Positions 11,965 to 21,856 of a stretch of 64,000 bases of DNA are shown here, piece by piece. The notes beneath the pieces are model-generated. The model had not been told where the DNA came from and made no database searches. It saw nothing but the letters and a program-made list of their open reading frames with translations. The position numbers and the translations under genes were made by a program. This stretch comes from Panicum virgatum. Its lineage: Eukaryota > Streptophyta > Magnoliopsida > Poales > Poaceae. The DNA lies in the NCBI RefSeq assembly GCF_016808335.1, contig NC_053141.1:5448711-5512710 (forward strand). Reading direction: 5' to 3'. Each line of letters starts with the position of its first letter. The stretch's first letter is position 1.

Positions 11965-13342
11965 TTCTAAGTTTAATAGCTTTGTTTTAAAGGAGACACT
12001 TCAGGCTAAATTGAGTTGAGTTCTGAACCCACCCACTAGCACCCACCTCTTCCAGAATAGCTTTAATTGTTGTAGATAGCTAGTAAATATTTGTCGGTCT
12101 TGTTTGTGCCTCATTTCGCATTGTATCGAAATGCATCGCATCATGGGCACTCGTATCATTTCTTGCACTGTTGTAACTCTTGAATGGCATCTTTCCTACG
12201 TGTAGACGCCACGAACGAGGTAGTCTACGAGCTAGTTGCTGAGCCGGACTAGGAGCCACAAGCAGGAGGGCAGCAGGGCGAAGAAGCAGTTGAGCAAGCT
12301 CCAGGCGAAGTCGCTAACCCCGCTGACCTTCAAGGCAAGCCCCGGAGCATGACCCTAAATTCAGTATTCAATATTTATTTAAGTAATTGTGCATTTACGT
12401 TCTAGGAGTTGTATGGAAACCTAGTATGCATGTTCTCCCTAGGTACCTATGAGTCTCTACTAGTTTGCAGGTGATGTTACAAATGCTTTGCTAAGTAGGA
12501 ATGCGATAGAAGTCGAGTGATATTTTGTCACTCACGAGAGATAGGACTATGCTACTTGTTAAAGTTCTTAAGTATAAATCCGGAAAGAAAGAAAAGTGGA
12601 GACCGGACGGAGACAAGTTGAAATAAGGTTTGAGGATGAATGGAAAGTAAGTCTCCGTCTGTGTCGGTTGAGGATCGTACCGTTGTTGGCACAATGAATG
12701 AGGCTTGAACAGTACTGACCACATGCCGGGAGTAGGAGGTAGTCGAAACCGGTAAGCTAATTACCTGAATTGCAACGATGCTTTGAATTGCGACCCGCTA
12801 CTCTAGGAGTGGAATGATGGTGGGTGTTGGATAGTATGTCGCCTCCGGATTCTCTGGGAGTTCGCCGTGAGGGTCCCTTCACCCGGGTTTTGGCAGGCAT
12901 GATTCAGACGTCGGGGCGAGGATGGGAACAGTTGACGTGTGTGGCCCGACGGGGTTTTCATGTGTCGTGTGAGTTAGGTCCACCTTGCGAGGTTAAAAGT
13001 TGGATCGATTCGCCGTCTCTCTCGGTTAAGAGAATCTTGATCTCTCTGTCACATCGTAGTAAAGGATGAAAATGAGAATGGAAGGAAGACATTTGATTGT
13101 GTTTTACTATAGGATTAATTTGATCTACCATGCGTGCTCTAGGTATTTCAGAAAACCTAGCTAGTACTCCAATACTAAAGTTGAGCTAAAATGTGGAAAG
13201 TAAGGATCCACTACTAGCAACTTTTCAGCAAAACAAACCCCAGAGCCAAAAGCCTGCATGTCTAGGAGTCGGCTAAGTATACACCATAGTCGGGTAAGCC
13301 TTGATGAGTATTAGTATACTCAGGTTTGTTGTTGTAACCCAT
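11965..13342 (+). mobile_element. Solo LTR (Tekay-like), part 2 of 3
   Basis: This is the middle of the solo LTR, between the CACTA end (11964) and the Copia insertion (13343). Its segment at about 12205-12345 parallels 35881-35990 of the other Gypsy LTR: a short acidic, gene-like stretch ending CAAGGCAAG and followed by AT-rich sequence. The last five bases, CCCAT (13338-13342), are the left target duplication of the Copia element. Confidence 0.8.
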
Positions 13343-14448
13343 TGTAGGGTCGAGATGGCGGACTAGAGGGGGGGTGAATAGTTCTTTCTAAAATTAATTA
13401 CGCCGGCTAACCGAAACTTATGCGGAATTGAAACTATTCGCTTAGCCAAGACTTCACCCCTCTAACTATGACTCTAAGGCACCTCCAAAAGGATCCTACA
13501 CAAAGCAAATGGAGTGCCAAGCTAGTAAGAGCTCTCCTAACAATTCTAATGCCAAGTCACACAAGCTTAAGCACTAGTACTACACACACCGGGGGAGCTC
13601 CTAAACAAATCTAATGAGCAAAAGCACAAAGCGAAACCTAAGCTCACTAGATGCTCAAGGACAAGGATACACAATCCAAATCCAAGTGCTCAACTTGCTT
13701 AGCTACACAATCTAAGCAAGAGCAACTAATTAAGCTACACAAGCTAACTAGTTACACTAGGATCTCTACTTCTAGCTACACAAGCAAGAAGTTGATTAGC
13801 AAGCTACACAAGCTAACTAATCACTAGAGAGCAACTACACAAGCACAAGATATAGAAGAATGTAAATACAATGCTTGTGATTTGGAGAAAGCAAACCACC
13901 GAGAAGAGTAGACAAAGTTGACACGGTGATTTTTATCCCGAGGTTCACTTGGTTGCCACCAAGCTAATCCCCGTTGAGACAAGCTCCAAGGTTGCCGCCG
14001 ATCCTCTTGCTAGTGGTGACTCTCAAGTCACACTCTCCCACGTGGAGTGCTCACACCGAGCTCTAGCACATGATCCGGCCGAACCACTTGTTGCTCTTCA
14101 AGTCTCGCTCAACTAGAGTTGCTCTTCGCGGCTCCCGCGGGGTGAGCACAATACCCCTCACAATCTCTTCTCCGGAGCACCGCACAATCTTCTTGCGGGC
14201 TTCAACGGAGCCTCTTGTCACCAAGCCGTCTAGGAGGTGGCAACCTCCAAGAGTAACAAGCACACCGGCTTGCAACACGATCACCTAGTGCCACTCGATG
14301 CAATCTCTCAAAGCAATCGCACTAGAATCGCTCTCTCACTCGATCGGATGATTACTATCAAGTTAGAGTGAGTAGAGGGCTCTCAAGCACTCTCACACAT
14401 GGACACTAAGTCCCCAAGGTGCTAAGCCTACTCAAATGGCCGGCCACA

Positions 14449-14466
14449 CCCTCTATTTATAGAGGG
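14449..14466 (-). promoter_or_regulatory. TATA box inside a perfect 8-bp-arm inverted repeat (3' LTR copy)
   Basis: On the minus strand this reads CCCTCTATAAATAGAGGG: CTATAAATA lies within arms CCCTCTAT and ATAGAGGG around AA. The identical site in the 5' LTR, which would drive the element, is 22963-22980. Its position between the palindrome pairs and the LTR end fits a U3 core promoter. The function is inferred. Confidence 0.65.
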
Positions 14467-14515
14467 AGGCCCCAAACTAGCCGTTACACTCAAATCCCGT
14501 GAAAACTGAGTTTTC

Positions 14516-15035
14516 GCGGACTGTCCGCCTCACAAAAACCGGACCGTCCGCCATTCAAAACCAACGGCTAGAACTGCAATGATTATGTGTCAGAGTCGAC
14601 CGTTAGAGCCCCGGGCGGACTGTCCGCGCCCCTGGGGCGGACTGTCCGCGGTTCAAAACTTCGAACCAACCGATTTGCAAACGTCTCTGACTAAATCTGG
14701 AAGTTACCGGCGGACTGTCCGCTCCCCAGGGGCGGACTGTCCGCAGTTCAAAACGTGAGCACACACAGAAACCGCAGTGTTTCTGTCCCAGAAATTTCAG
14801 TAGGAGGCGGACCGTCCGCCCCCAAGGACCGGACGGTCCGCAGGTCATTTTGGGCACCCAAGACAGAACAACCAAGTTTCTGCGCCCGTTTCAGCTTTTA
14901 AAGGCGGACCGTCCGCCCCCATGGACCGGACGGTCCGCAGGTCATTTTGGACCACCCACAGAGCCAAAAACGGTTCTGTTTGAGCTCAACCGAGATAACG
15001 GCGGACCGTCCGCCACTCAAGGGCGGACCGTCCGC
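14516..15035. repeat. Six paired palindromes, 22-bp pair spacing, about 97-bp period (3' LTR)
   Basis: There are twelve 13-bp palindromes of form GCGGACYGTCCGC (or the CCGGAC variant). Centres lie at 14522/14545, 14621/14643, 14716/14738, 14813/14835, 14910/14932 and 15007/15029. Within-pair spacing is 23, 22, 22, 22, 22, 22 bp. Pair-to-pair spacing is 99, 95, 97, 97, 97 bp. The roughly 60-bp spacers are much less alike than the pairs, although the second palindrome is often followed by GTTCAAAAC or AGGTCATTTTGG. All lie upstream of the TATA box on the coding strand. Confidence 0.9.
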
Positions 15036-16088
15036 AGGTCTATTTTCAGCAGAAATGTACCTCGGTAAAACGGCCATAACTCTTAGCTCCGAAGTCCAAA
15101 TTAGGTGATCTTGGACTCTATGGAAAGCTAATTCAGAGGGCTACACAACCCAACTGAATACTTGATCCAAAACACAATGGATCAAAGCAGTATTCCACTC
15201 CAAGGGACAACCTAATTTCCGGAGAAAACCGAAAAACCTTTCTTGCTTCCCAAAGTTGATCAACATCAACTCCAACTCTTTCTCCTTTGCAAATGTGCCA
15301 ACACCACCACGTGAACAACACCATGTGTATGTGTGTTAGCATTTCACAATCATTTTCAAAGGATTTTCACTTGATCTCACCACGCCACTTGATCCTAGCT
15401 ACATTGCAATGTTAGATCGCTCAAGTGGCACTAGATGACCGATATGCAAACAAGTTTGCCCCTCTTGATAGTACGGCCATCTATCCTAAATCCGGTCATG
15501 CACTTCTCTACACAACCTTTGACCGGTGAAATGAAATGCCCTACAAGTCATACCTTTGCCTTGCGCATTCCATTTCATCTTCCCAAATATTGATGCCACA
15601 CAAGCACCAAACTCCATCAAGCCTTTTGATCATCTTCATGAGTCAACACTTGGCTTGATCTTCCTTGAATGATATGATCCACTCCATATCATCACATGAC
15701 CTCTTTGGTCCATCGATCTTGACCTTGCTCGCTCTTCACCGTTGCCTCGGTCCATCGGTGCCAAATCTTGCCCAAGCTTCACCGCCTCGCGGTCCCTCGC
15801 TTCAAAGCCTTGACTTGCCCTTCTCCATTGCAACCGGTCCATCAAGCCAAGCCTTGTCTTGATCTTCTCCACTTTGGTCACATAACTCCATGTCATGTCT
15901 CATATGCAATGAGTTCCTCCATCACACTATATGAGCATAGCATCAACCCTTAGCCATTTCTCCTCCATGGCATATGTCGCTCATACTAGTGTCTTTGTGT
16001 GGACTAATCTCCTGTGTATCCCAACATAAATACTTATTAGTCCACCTAAGTTGTCACTCAATTACCAAAACCAAACAAGGGCCTTTCA

Positions 16089-16102
16089 ATCTCCCCCTTT
16101 TT
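16089..16102 (-). other. Polypurine tract
   Basis: On the minus strand the sequence AAAAAGGGGGAGAT lies directly against the start of the 3' LTR (TGAAAGGCC). It is the expected plus-strand primer site. Confidence 0.85.
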
Positions 16103-18995
16103 GGTAATTGATGACAACTCTACAAAGATATGGAAATTAAGCATATTCCAAGCTAGCACTTCACACATGTGTAAATAGCTAACTTGGTTTGGATTTTATG
16201 TTTCTTATCCACCAATAAGACTACTTGTGAAAGATTGGATAAGCACCATAAAAATCCGACTTGGTAGTAATAACTCCCCCTACATGTGTGCTCAAGAGAT
16301 TTGGTTTTAAACTCACACACATGCATAAATATGAAATTTGTGGGATTGTTATCACTACTAAGTGATGCTAAGGTATATAGGATAAACCTTTGAAGCGTGA
16401 TACCAGTTTGAGTTGCATCCTTGAAGTTCATTCCTTAGCATCAATGAGTAACTAGACATTCATCAAAAACTCAAGATATCTCATGAGATCAACAATATTA
16501 GCAAGGCTCTTGATTCACTTGTAAAAAAATGTCTAGCTACAATCTATGCATGCTAGTTATCAAATCATCAATTAAGTTCTATGACTAGCATATATCACAC
16601 ACAAGCAATGCATATATAAATTTTAAAACTTATGCAAATGCAAGCAAGCGCATGAATATGCACATATCAAATGCAAACAACAAAGTTCATGAGCTTGCTC
16701 CCCCTACTTGTGTGCTCCTCTTGTCCAAGAATATTGATCCTCCTCAATATTGCTCCTCTTGATCCATGTCCATGATCGCACTCTCATCTCCCCCTTTGTC
16801 ATCCAAGGATAATTCATATCCCCCTTTGTCATCCAAGGATAATTCATATCTTTGTTCATTTCTTCATTTCTCTCCCCCTTTGTCATCAATGACCATAAAA
16901 AGGGCCGAAACCACATGAAATTTGCCATGTGAAGATCAATGGCTACCACTTGAAGTTGTACCTCTTGTACTTGTAGGGTTACCACTTGAATACCCCTTGT
17001 AGGCAATCATATGAAGCGCTTGTGGTTTGATACAAAGAGTTGGACTTGGGTAGATGGTTGAGTCTTGAATCTTCATTTTTGATGGACACTTTCAATTTGA
17101 TTGGAATTTACACCACTTGTAACAACAACATGTGGAGGCATGAAGACCACATTGAAATGCCACATGTAGGATACTAGTAGGATCCTTGACCTTGATACCT
17201 TGTAGTGGGGCATATCCCCCTATGTCAAAGTATTTGTCAATCTACTTGAATCTTGAGCTCTTCTTGATGAGGATAGCTTTCTCGATTTGAATTGATCACT
17301 TAAAGTTGAGGATCACTTGTGGAACCACCATTATTGCACTAGATCTACTTGAATGAATACTACTTGTATGACCATGTATATCACTTGTAGAGATACAATG
17401 ATATACCTTTTGTTGAATCTAGTATCACTTGTAAAATCATGATGGACCACTTTATTGAATTTGACATTGATAACCAATTCTTGAACTAGATTGTTTCCAT
17501 GAGCTTCTTTCTCTTTGACTTGATCTAGACTACTTGCCCAAATAATTCAACTCGGTTTGAACCAATGACAAACTTCTTCACACCTCATTCAAAGGGTTAT
17601 CTTGACAATGTTGAGTTAAACACTTGAAAACTCATTTTCTAGATCAACTACTTGGGTTTACTAGCTCATGAACATGTCATATGTTACCACTAGATCATAT
17701 CAACCATAGAAGCAATAGTGGCATCATAAAATATTTAAAAATATTTTATTTTTCATGAATGATCACTATATATGACTATATGCACTAATCATGTCCTTAG
17801 CATAGTATGAATGCATATGTCAAGCAATTTCACCTTGCTATGTTGGAGTAGAGGATAGTCATTAGATTCCAATGTAGCTCTCCAAATAGCATCATGAAGT
17901 CCAATTATAATAACTTGGTGAAGACAATGAATACCAATATGAAAACCATTCTTCACCCATATGAAATGAATTCCACTTATCATGAAATGCACTATTTTGT
18001 TGTGGTTGGCTTGCTTCATCTCTTTGATCCTTGCTTTCATGAGAGAATACCATTTGAATATACTTGAATTATCATGAATCTCTCTATATTGGGTATTGCT
18101 TGCTTTTCTAGATCTTCCAATTTTAGTACCAAAAATGTGATAAGTACACTCTACACTCAAATGGTCTTGTACCTAATACTTGTCATGCTTCTTGTCATGC
18201 TTCTAGCTCCTCTCAAAACCAAACCTGAGTTCTTCAACCACTTGTAACGATGATTCCAACTTGAGGACCTTTCAATTTAAGTGACTCAAGATCAATCCAA
18301 CATTTGTCACTTTTCTGGCAGATTTTGTGCTTCTCAAAGAATACATCAAATCTCTCAAAGTACATGTTGAATTGCCACAAAAATTTGTGGAGATGTGTGG
18401 CACTAAGTCATCTAGTAGCCATAAAAAATTGAGCTTCAATGCTTTTCTAGATTGCTACCAGATTTCACATCTTCACTCATGGGTGCATGCTGAAAACTGC
18501 TGCACATGCATTGACAAGATCCACTCCAAAACTAAAGTATTTCTCATCATATTCTCATGAAATTTGTACAGCAACTAGTACCATAAGTGTAGGGCATGCA
18601 TACCAAAATTCAAGCCAATTCAAATAGATTTGATCATCCAACTATGGCTATCTTCTCATCTTACTCAGATTTTCAATAAAGGATAGATTTTGAGCAATTG
18701 AGCTATACTTCATCAAATTGAATCAAACTTGATGTCAACTTGTTTGAATACTCTCACAAGACATATATTCAATTATATCGCATACTAAATGTCATCTCAT
18801 GATCATATCCATTCAGATTAACTCAATTTTGAATACTAAGCAATTAATCCATTCAAACATCTTATAGCAAGCAACACGAGCATATATATCCAATTCAAAC
18901 ATCTCATATGCACCCAAATGAATGTGATCAACTAGGAATATACCTTTGTAGTTCATGATAAGTTCAGCTGTCAGGATCCTCCTTTTTGTCCATTC

Positions 18996-19222
18996 GCGGA
19001 CTGTCCGCGATATCCTAGCGGACCGTCCGCCTTTGAATTTTCACACCGCCGCCCGACTGAAACTGCCTCTGGCAAATACTGCCCAACACAGGCGGACCGT
19101 CCGCGGTCCTTTGGCGGACTGTCCGCAGTGTATTTTTGCTGTTGAGAATTTCTCTGCAGAGCCTCTGGTGAGCAAGTCCCATGAACGGCGGACTGTCCGC
19201 CCCTTACCCGCGGACTGTCCGC
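18996..19222. repeat. Three paired palindromes inside the internal region, 96-bp period
   Basis: Centres of GCGGACYGTCCGC palindromes lie at 19002/19024, 19098/19120 and 19194/19216. Within-pair spacing is exactly 22 bp each time and pair-to-pair spacing is exactly 96 bp. This is the same architecture as in the LTR, but about 2.9 kb inside the element and past the end of gag. Confidence 0.9.
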
Positions 19223-19767
19223 AGTACCAATTTTCAGACTGTCCAGAATTTGTTCCAACTTTCTCAATTCAACCTCAATTTGGGATCATTGCTCATATAA
19301 AAATCCAAAAATCTCAAATATTGCATGAAAACCTTCAAAAGACTCATATGAGCAAGTTTCAACAAGAATTCAAAAATAAATCGAGTAGAATCATGAAAAC
19401 TCATAAATGGCTTAAAAATTCAGAAAAAAGAAACAAGAAGTGCATATATGAACCAAATGCCATAAGTATTAGTTTTCAAGTCATATTTGAGAAGTCAAAT
19501 GACAAGTAGCTCATTTCTCAACTTGCAAAATGATTTTCATCCAAAAACGAGATTCTACTCAAATAAATTTGCAAGCCATCAAATATTTCCAATAAATCTT
19601 CACAACTAGAAAAAGATACTTGTATGTTGTAGAACTTGGACTTCATAGTTTTGACTTGACATTGGGATGAGAATAGCACTAGGCTTCGATTACTTGACTC
19701 AATCACATGATGAACAAGATAAAACCAATTGAGTCAAGCCTCCAATGTCATTGGTACCTACACATAT

Positions 19768-21804
19768 TTATCCACGTTTTGATGGTACCCAAACTAGGTT
19801 GGGTCCTCTCAAGTTAGGAGCAACATACTTTGGCAAAGCCTTAGTATGAATAGCGGACTGTTTTGCAATAGTAACAAATGAGGTACCATTACCATCCTTT
19901 CTAAGCATAATATTTGCATCAATTGAAATAAGCTTAGAATTGTTACCTAAAGGACATGAATAAGCCATGTGCCCCCTTTCCCGGCATAAGTAGCATCTTC
20001 TCTTTTGTTGAGCCTTTTCTTTCTTACTCATTTGATGCTTCTTATTGCCTTGCTTCTCATAGTTTGCTTGAGCCTTCTTCTCAAGCTTGTTTGGGCAACC
20101 CGAAGCTTGGTGACCCAATATTGCACAACTATGGCACTTGATGTGAGCATGTGGATTCTTATCTTGAATCTTGTTCTTGCTCAACATCTTGGCATCTTGA
20201 ATATGAGTTGGATGCCTTGCTCTTGCCTTGCCACCCCTTCTTGTTCTCTTTTTCATCATCTTCAAGTCATCAACTTGATCATCATGGTTGATCTTGACTT
20301 GAGGTTGGGGTGCCTTCTCTTGCTCAACTTGTGGCTTTGGTTGAGGTTCTTGTTGCTTCACCAATTGCTTGGTTGGGCACATTGAGGTGAGGTGACCCCA
20401 AGTGCGGCACTTGAAGCATTTGATATGTTTAAGCTTCTCTTCTTCCTTCTTCAACTTTAGCTTTTCTTTGTTGGGGCAACCATTTGCAAGATGTCCCATC
20501 TCATGGCATTGAAAGCACATGAAATGAGATAGCTTCATTTCTTCTTGCTTCTTCATCTTTCTATTATATTTATTTTTGCCCCATTTCTTGCCTTTGGCTT
20601 TGCTCTCGATGGAACCAATGCCACTCATGTCACCGAAGCTTCTTTGATTTTTGATTATGCTTTCAAGGGTGACTTTTGATTTTGTCCATCTCTCTATCTT
20701 GTTGCTCAAATACTTCACTTGACTTTGGAGCTCTTTGTTTTCTTCTACAAGGTTAGTCTCATATTGCATAGTAGAAGAAGAACAAGCATCTATATGTGAA
20801 GTACATGGCATAGACAATAAATCATCACATGAGGTGGATACATGCTTCTTTCCTACATCACAAGGGTTAGCAACATTTTGCAATTGATCTTTTAACCCAT
20901 GTGATGAGCTCTCACTAGTTTTAATTCCTTTACTAGAAAATTTATTAGTGAGTAAAGCATGGTCTAGTACCAAATTCTCATGAGCAACACTAAGCTCCTC
21001 ATGAGTCAATTTTAGCTCCTCATGTGAACAACTCATGACATAAAGTAGATGCTTTTGTTGTTCACATGTGTCTTTGAGAAAAGAGTTTTCTTTTTCAAAT
21101 TTGATTGTTTTGGCTAACACTTCCTCAAATAATTTGGTCAAGCTAGCATATCTACTCAAGAGCTCATCATATGAATTAAGATCAATCACATTGCAATTTG
21201 ATACCTTTGTGTCACCTTGTGACATGAAGCAATGTGGAGATGGAGATGAGCTTGACATAGCAATATCATCCGTACATGAGCCAACTTGATCATCAAGTAT
21301 GCTTGGAGTAGAATCATAATTTGCAACACTTGAATCATCATCAATCATGTCAAGTGAACTTGTTGTAGATTGATTATCATCGTCATCACTTGACCATGAG
21401 GTGGAGCAATCTTCCACAACCACCATGTCATGGATGTGCTCATCATCCTCATGCACTTCCTCCTTGGTCTTATAATCATCATGATCATCGGAGGCCGCCC
21501 CATATTTTTCATTTAGATAACTCCAAATCTCATGGGCGGTTTCCTTGTCCATGATCTCACCAAGAATGCAATTATGCAAAGATCTAAACAAGATGTTAGT
21601 AGCTTGGATGTCTAGATCTAGGCATTTCTCTTGTGTTGGAGTTAGATTTCCTTCATCTAACACATGAGATAAACCTACATCTACCATCCACCACATTTGA
21701 GGGCAAATAAATTTAAAATTGCATATCATCCAATTTTTCCACCGTGCAAAGTGTGTGCCATCAAAAATATGTGGACACTCAACATCTAGCCCATAAGTCG
21801 CCAT
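19768..21804 (-). CDS. Copia-type Gag with four zinc knuckles
   Basis: The nucleocapsid/capsid precursor of the element has 678 residues from the first ATG at 21804; the open frame extends upstream into the primer-binding site without an earlier ATG. The N-terminus has the gag pattern found in Copia elements (FDGTHFARWKNWMICNFKF near residue 18, and EIMDKETAHEIWSYLNEKYG). An acidic, serine-rich stretch follows, then a long predicted coiled coil (EELKLTHEELSVAHENLVLD). Four CX2CX4HX4C knuckles come next: CFQCHEMGHLANGC, CFKCRTWGHLTSMC, CHSCAILGHQASGC and CYLCRERGHMAYSC, separated by lysine-rich linkers. Four is more than the one or two usually found. The frame has no stops, which fits recent activity. 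No protease follows. Confidence 0.88.
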   Translation of the reverse strand: MATYGLDVECPHIFDGTHFARWKNWMICNFKFICPQMWWMVDVGLSHVLDEGNLTPTQEKCLDLDIQATNILFRSLHNCILGEIMDKETAHEIWSYLNEKYGAASDDHDDYKTKEEVHEDDEHIHDMVVVEDCSTSWSSDDDDNQSTTSSLDMIDDDSSVANYDSTPSILDDQVGSCTDDIAMSSSSPSPHCFMSQGDTKVSNCNVIDLNSYDELLSRYASLTKLFEEVLAKTIKFEKENSFLKDTCEQQKHLLYVMSCSHEELKLTHEELSVAHENLVLDHALLTNKFSSKGIKTSESSSHGLKDQLQNVANPCDVGKKHVSTSCDDLLSMPCTSHIDACSSSTMQYETNLVEENKELQSQVKYLSNKIERWTKSKVTLESIIKNQRSFGDMSGIGSIESKAKGKKWGKNKYNRKMKKQEEMKLSHFMCFQCHEMGHLANGCPNKEKLKLKKEEEKLKHIKCFKCRTWGHLTSMCPTKQLVKQQEPQPKPQVEQEKAPQPQVKINHDDQVDDLKMMKKRTRRGGKARARHPTHIQDAKMLSKNKIQDKNPHAHIKCHSCAILGHQASGCPNKLEKKAQANYEKQGNKKHQMSKKEKAQQKRRCYLCRERGHMAYSCPLGNNSKLISIDANIMLRKDGNGTSFVTIAKQSAIHTKALPKYVAPNLRGPNLVWVPSKRG

Positions 21805-21838
21805 CCTCTCGGGTCGGTAAGGACCACAAATGAGAGAC

Positions 21839-21855
21839 CTCGGCTCTGATACCAC
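21839..21855 (-). other. Primer-binding site (initiator tRNA-Met)
   Basis: On the minus strand TGGTATCAGAGC follows the 5' LTR end (CCCTACA) after a short spacer. It is complementary to the 3' end of plant initiator tRNA-Met, the usual Copia primer. Confidence 0.9.
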
Positions 21856-21856
21856 T

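Larger units (their letters stand above)
13343..16088 (-). repeat. 3' LTR of the gag-only Copia element
   Basis: On the minus strand it runs TGAAAGGCCCTTGTTTGG ... CCCTACA. It contains six palindrome pairs (14516-15035) and a TATA box in an inverted repeat (14449-14466). It has the same length as the 5' copy at 21857-24602; the offset between copies is 8514 bp throughout the parts I compared. Confidence 0.92.
16089..19767. other. Internal non-coding region of the gag-only Copia element
   Basis: About 3.7 kb lies downstream of gag on the element's strand and has no recognisable pol domain. It contains a 30-bp exact tandem duplication (16791-16820, 16821-16850) and a third partial copy near 16873. 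On the coding strand these copies include purine-rich GATGACAAAGGGG tracts like extra polypurine tracts. It also holds the second palindrome array at 18996-19222. Otherwise it is AT-rich with no long frames. Confidence 0.8.

Noticed and set aside
14516..15035. CRISPR-like appearance: regular repeats with divergent spacers
   Set aside because: The repeats are paired palindromes inside a plant retrotransposon LTR with no cas genes; it is not a CRISPR array.
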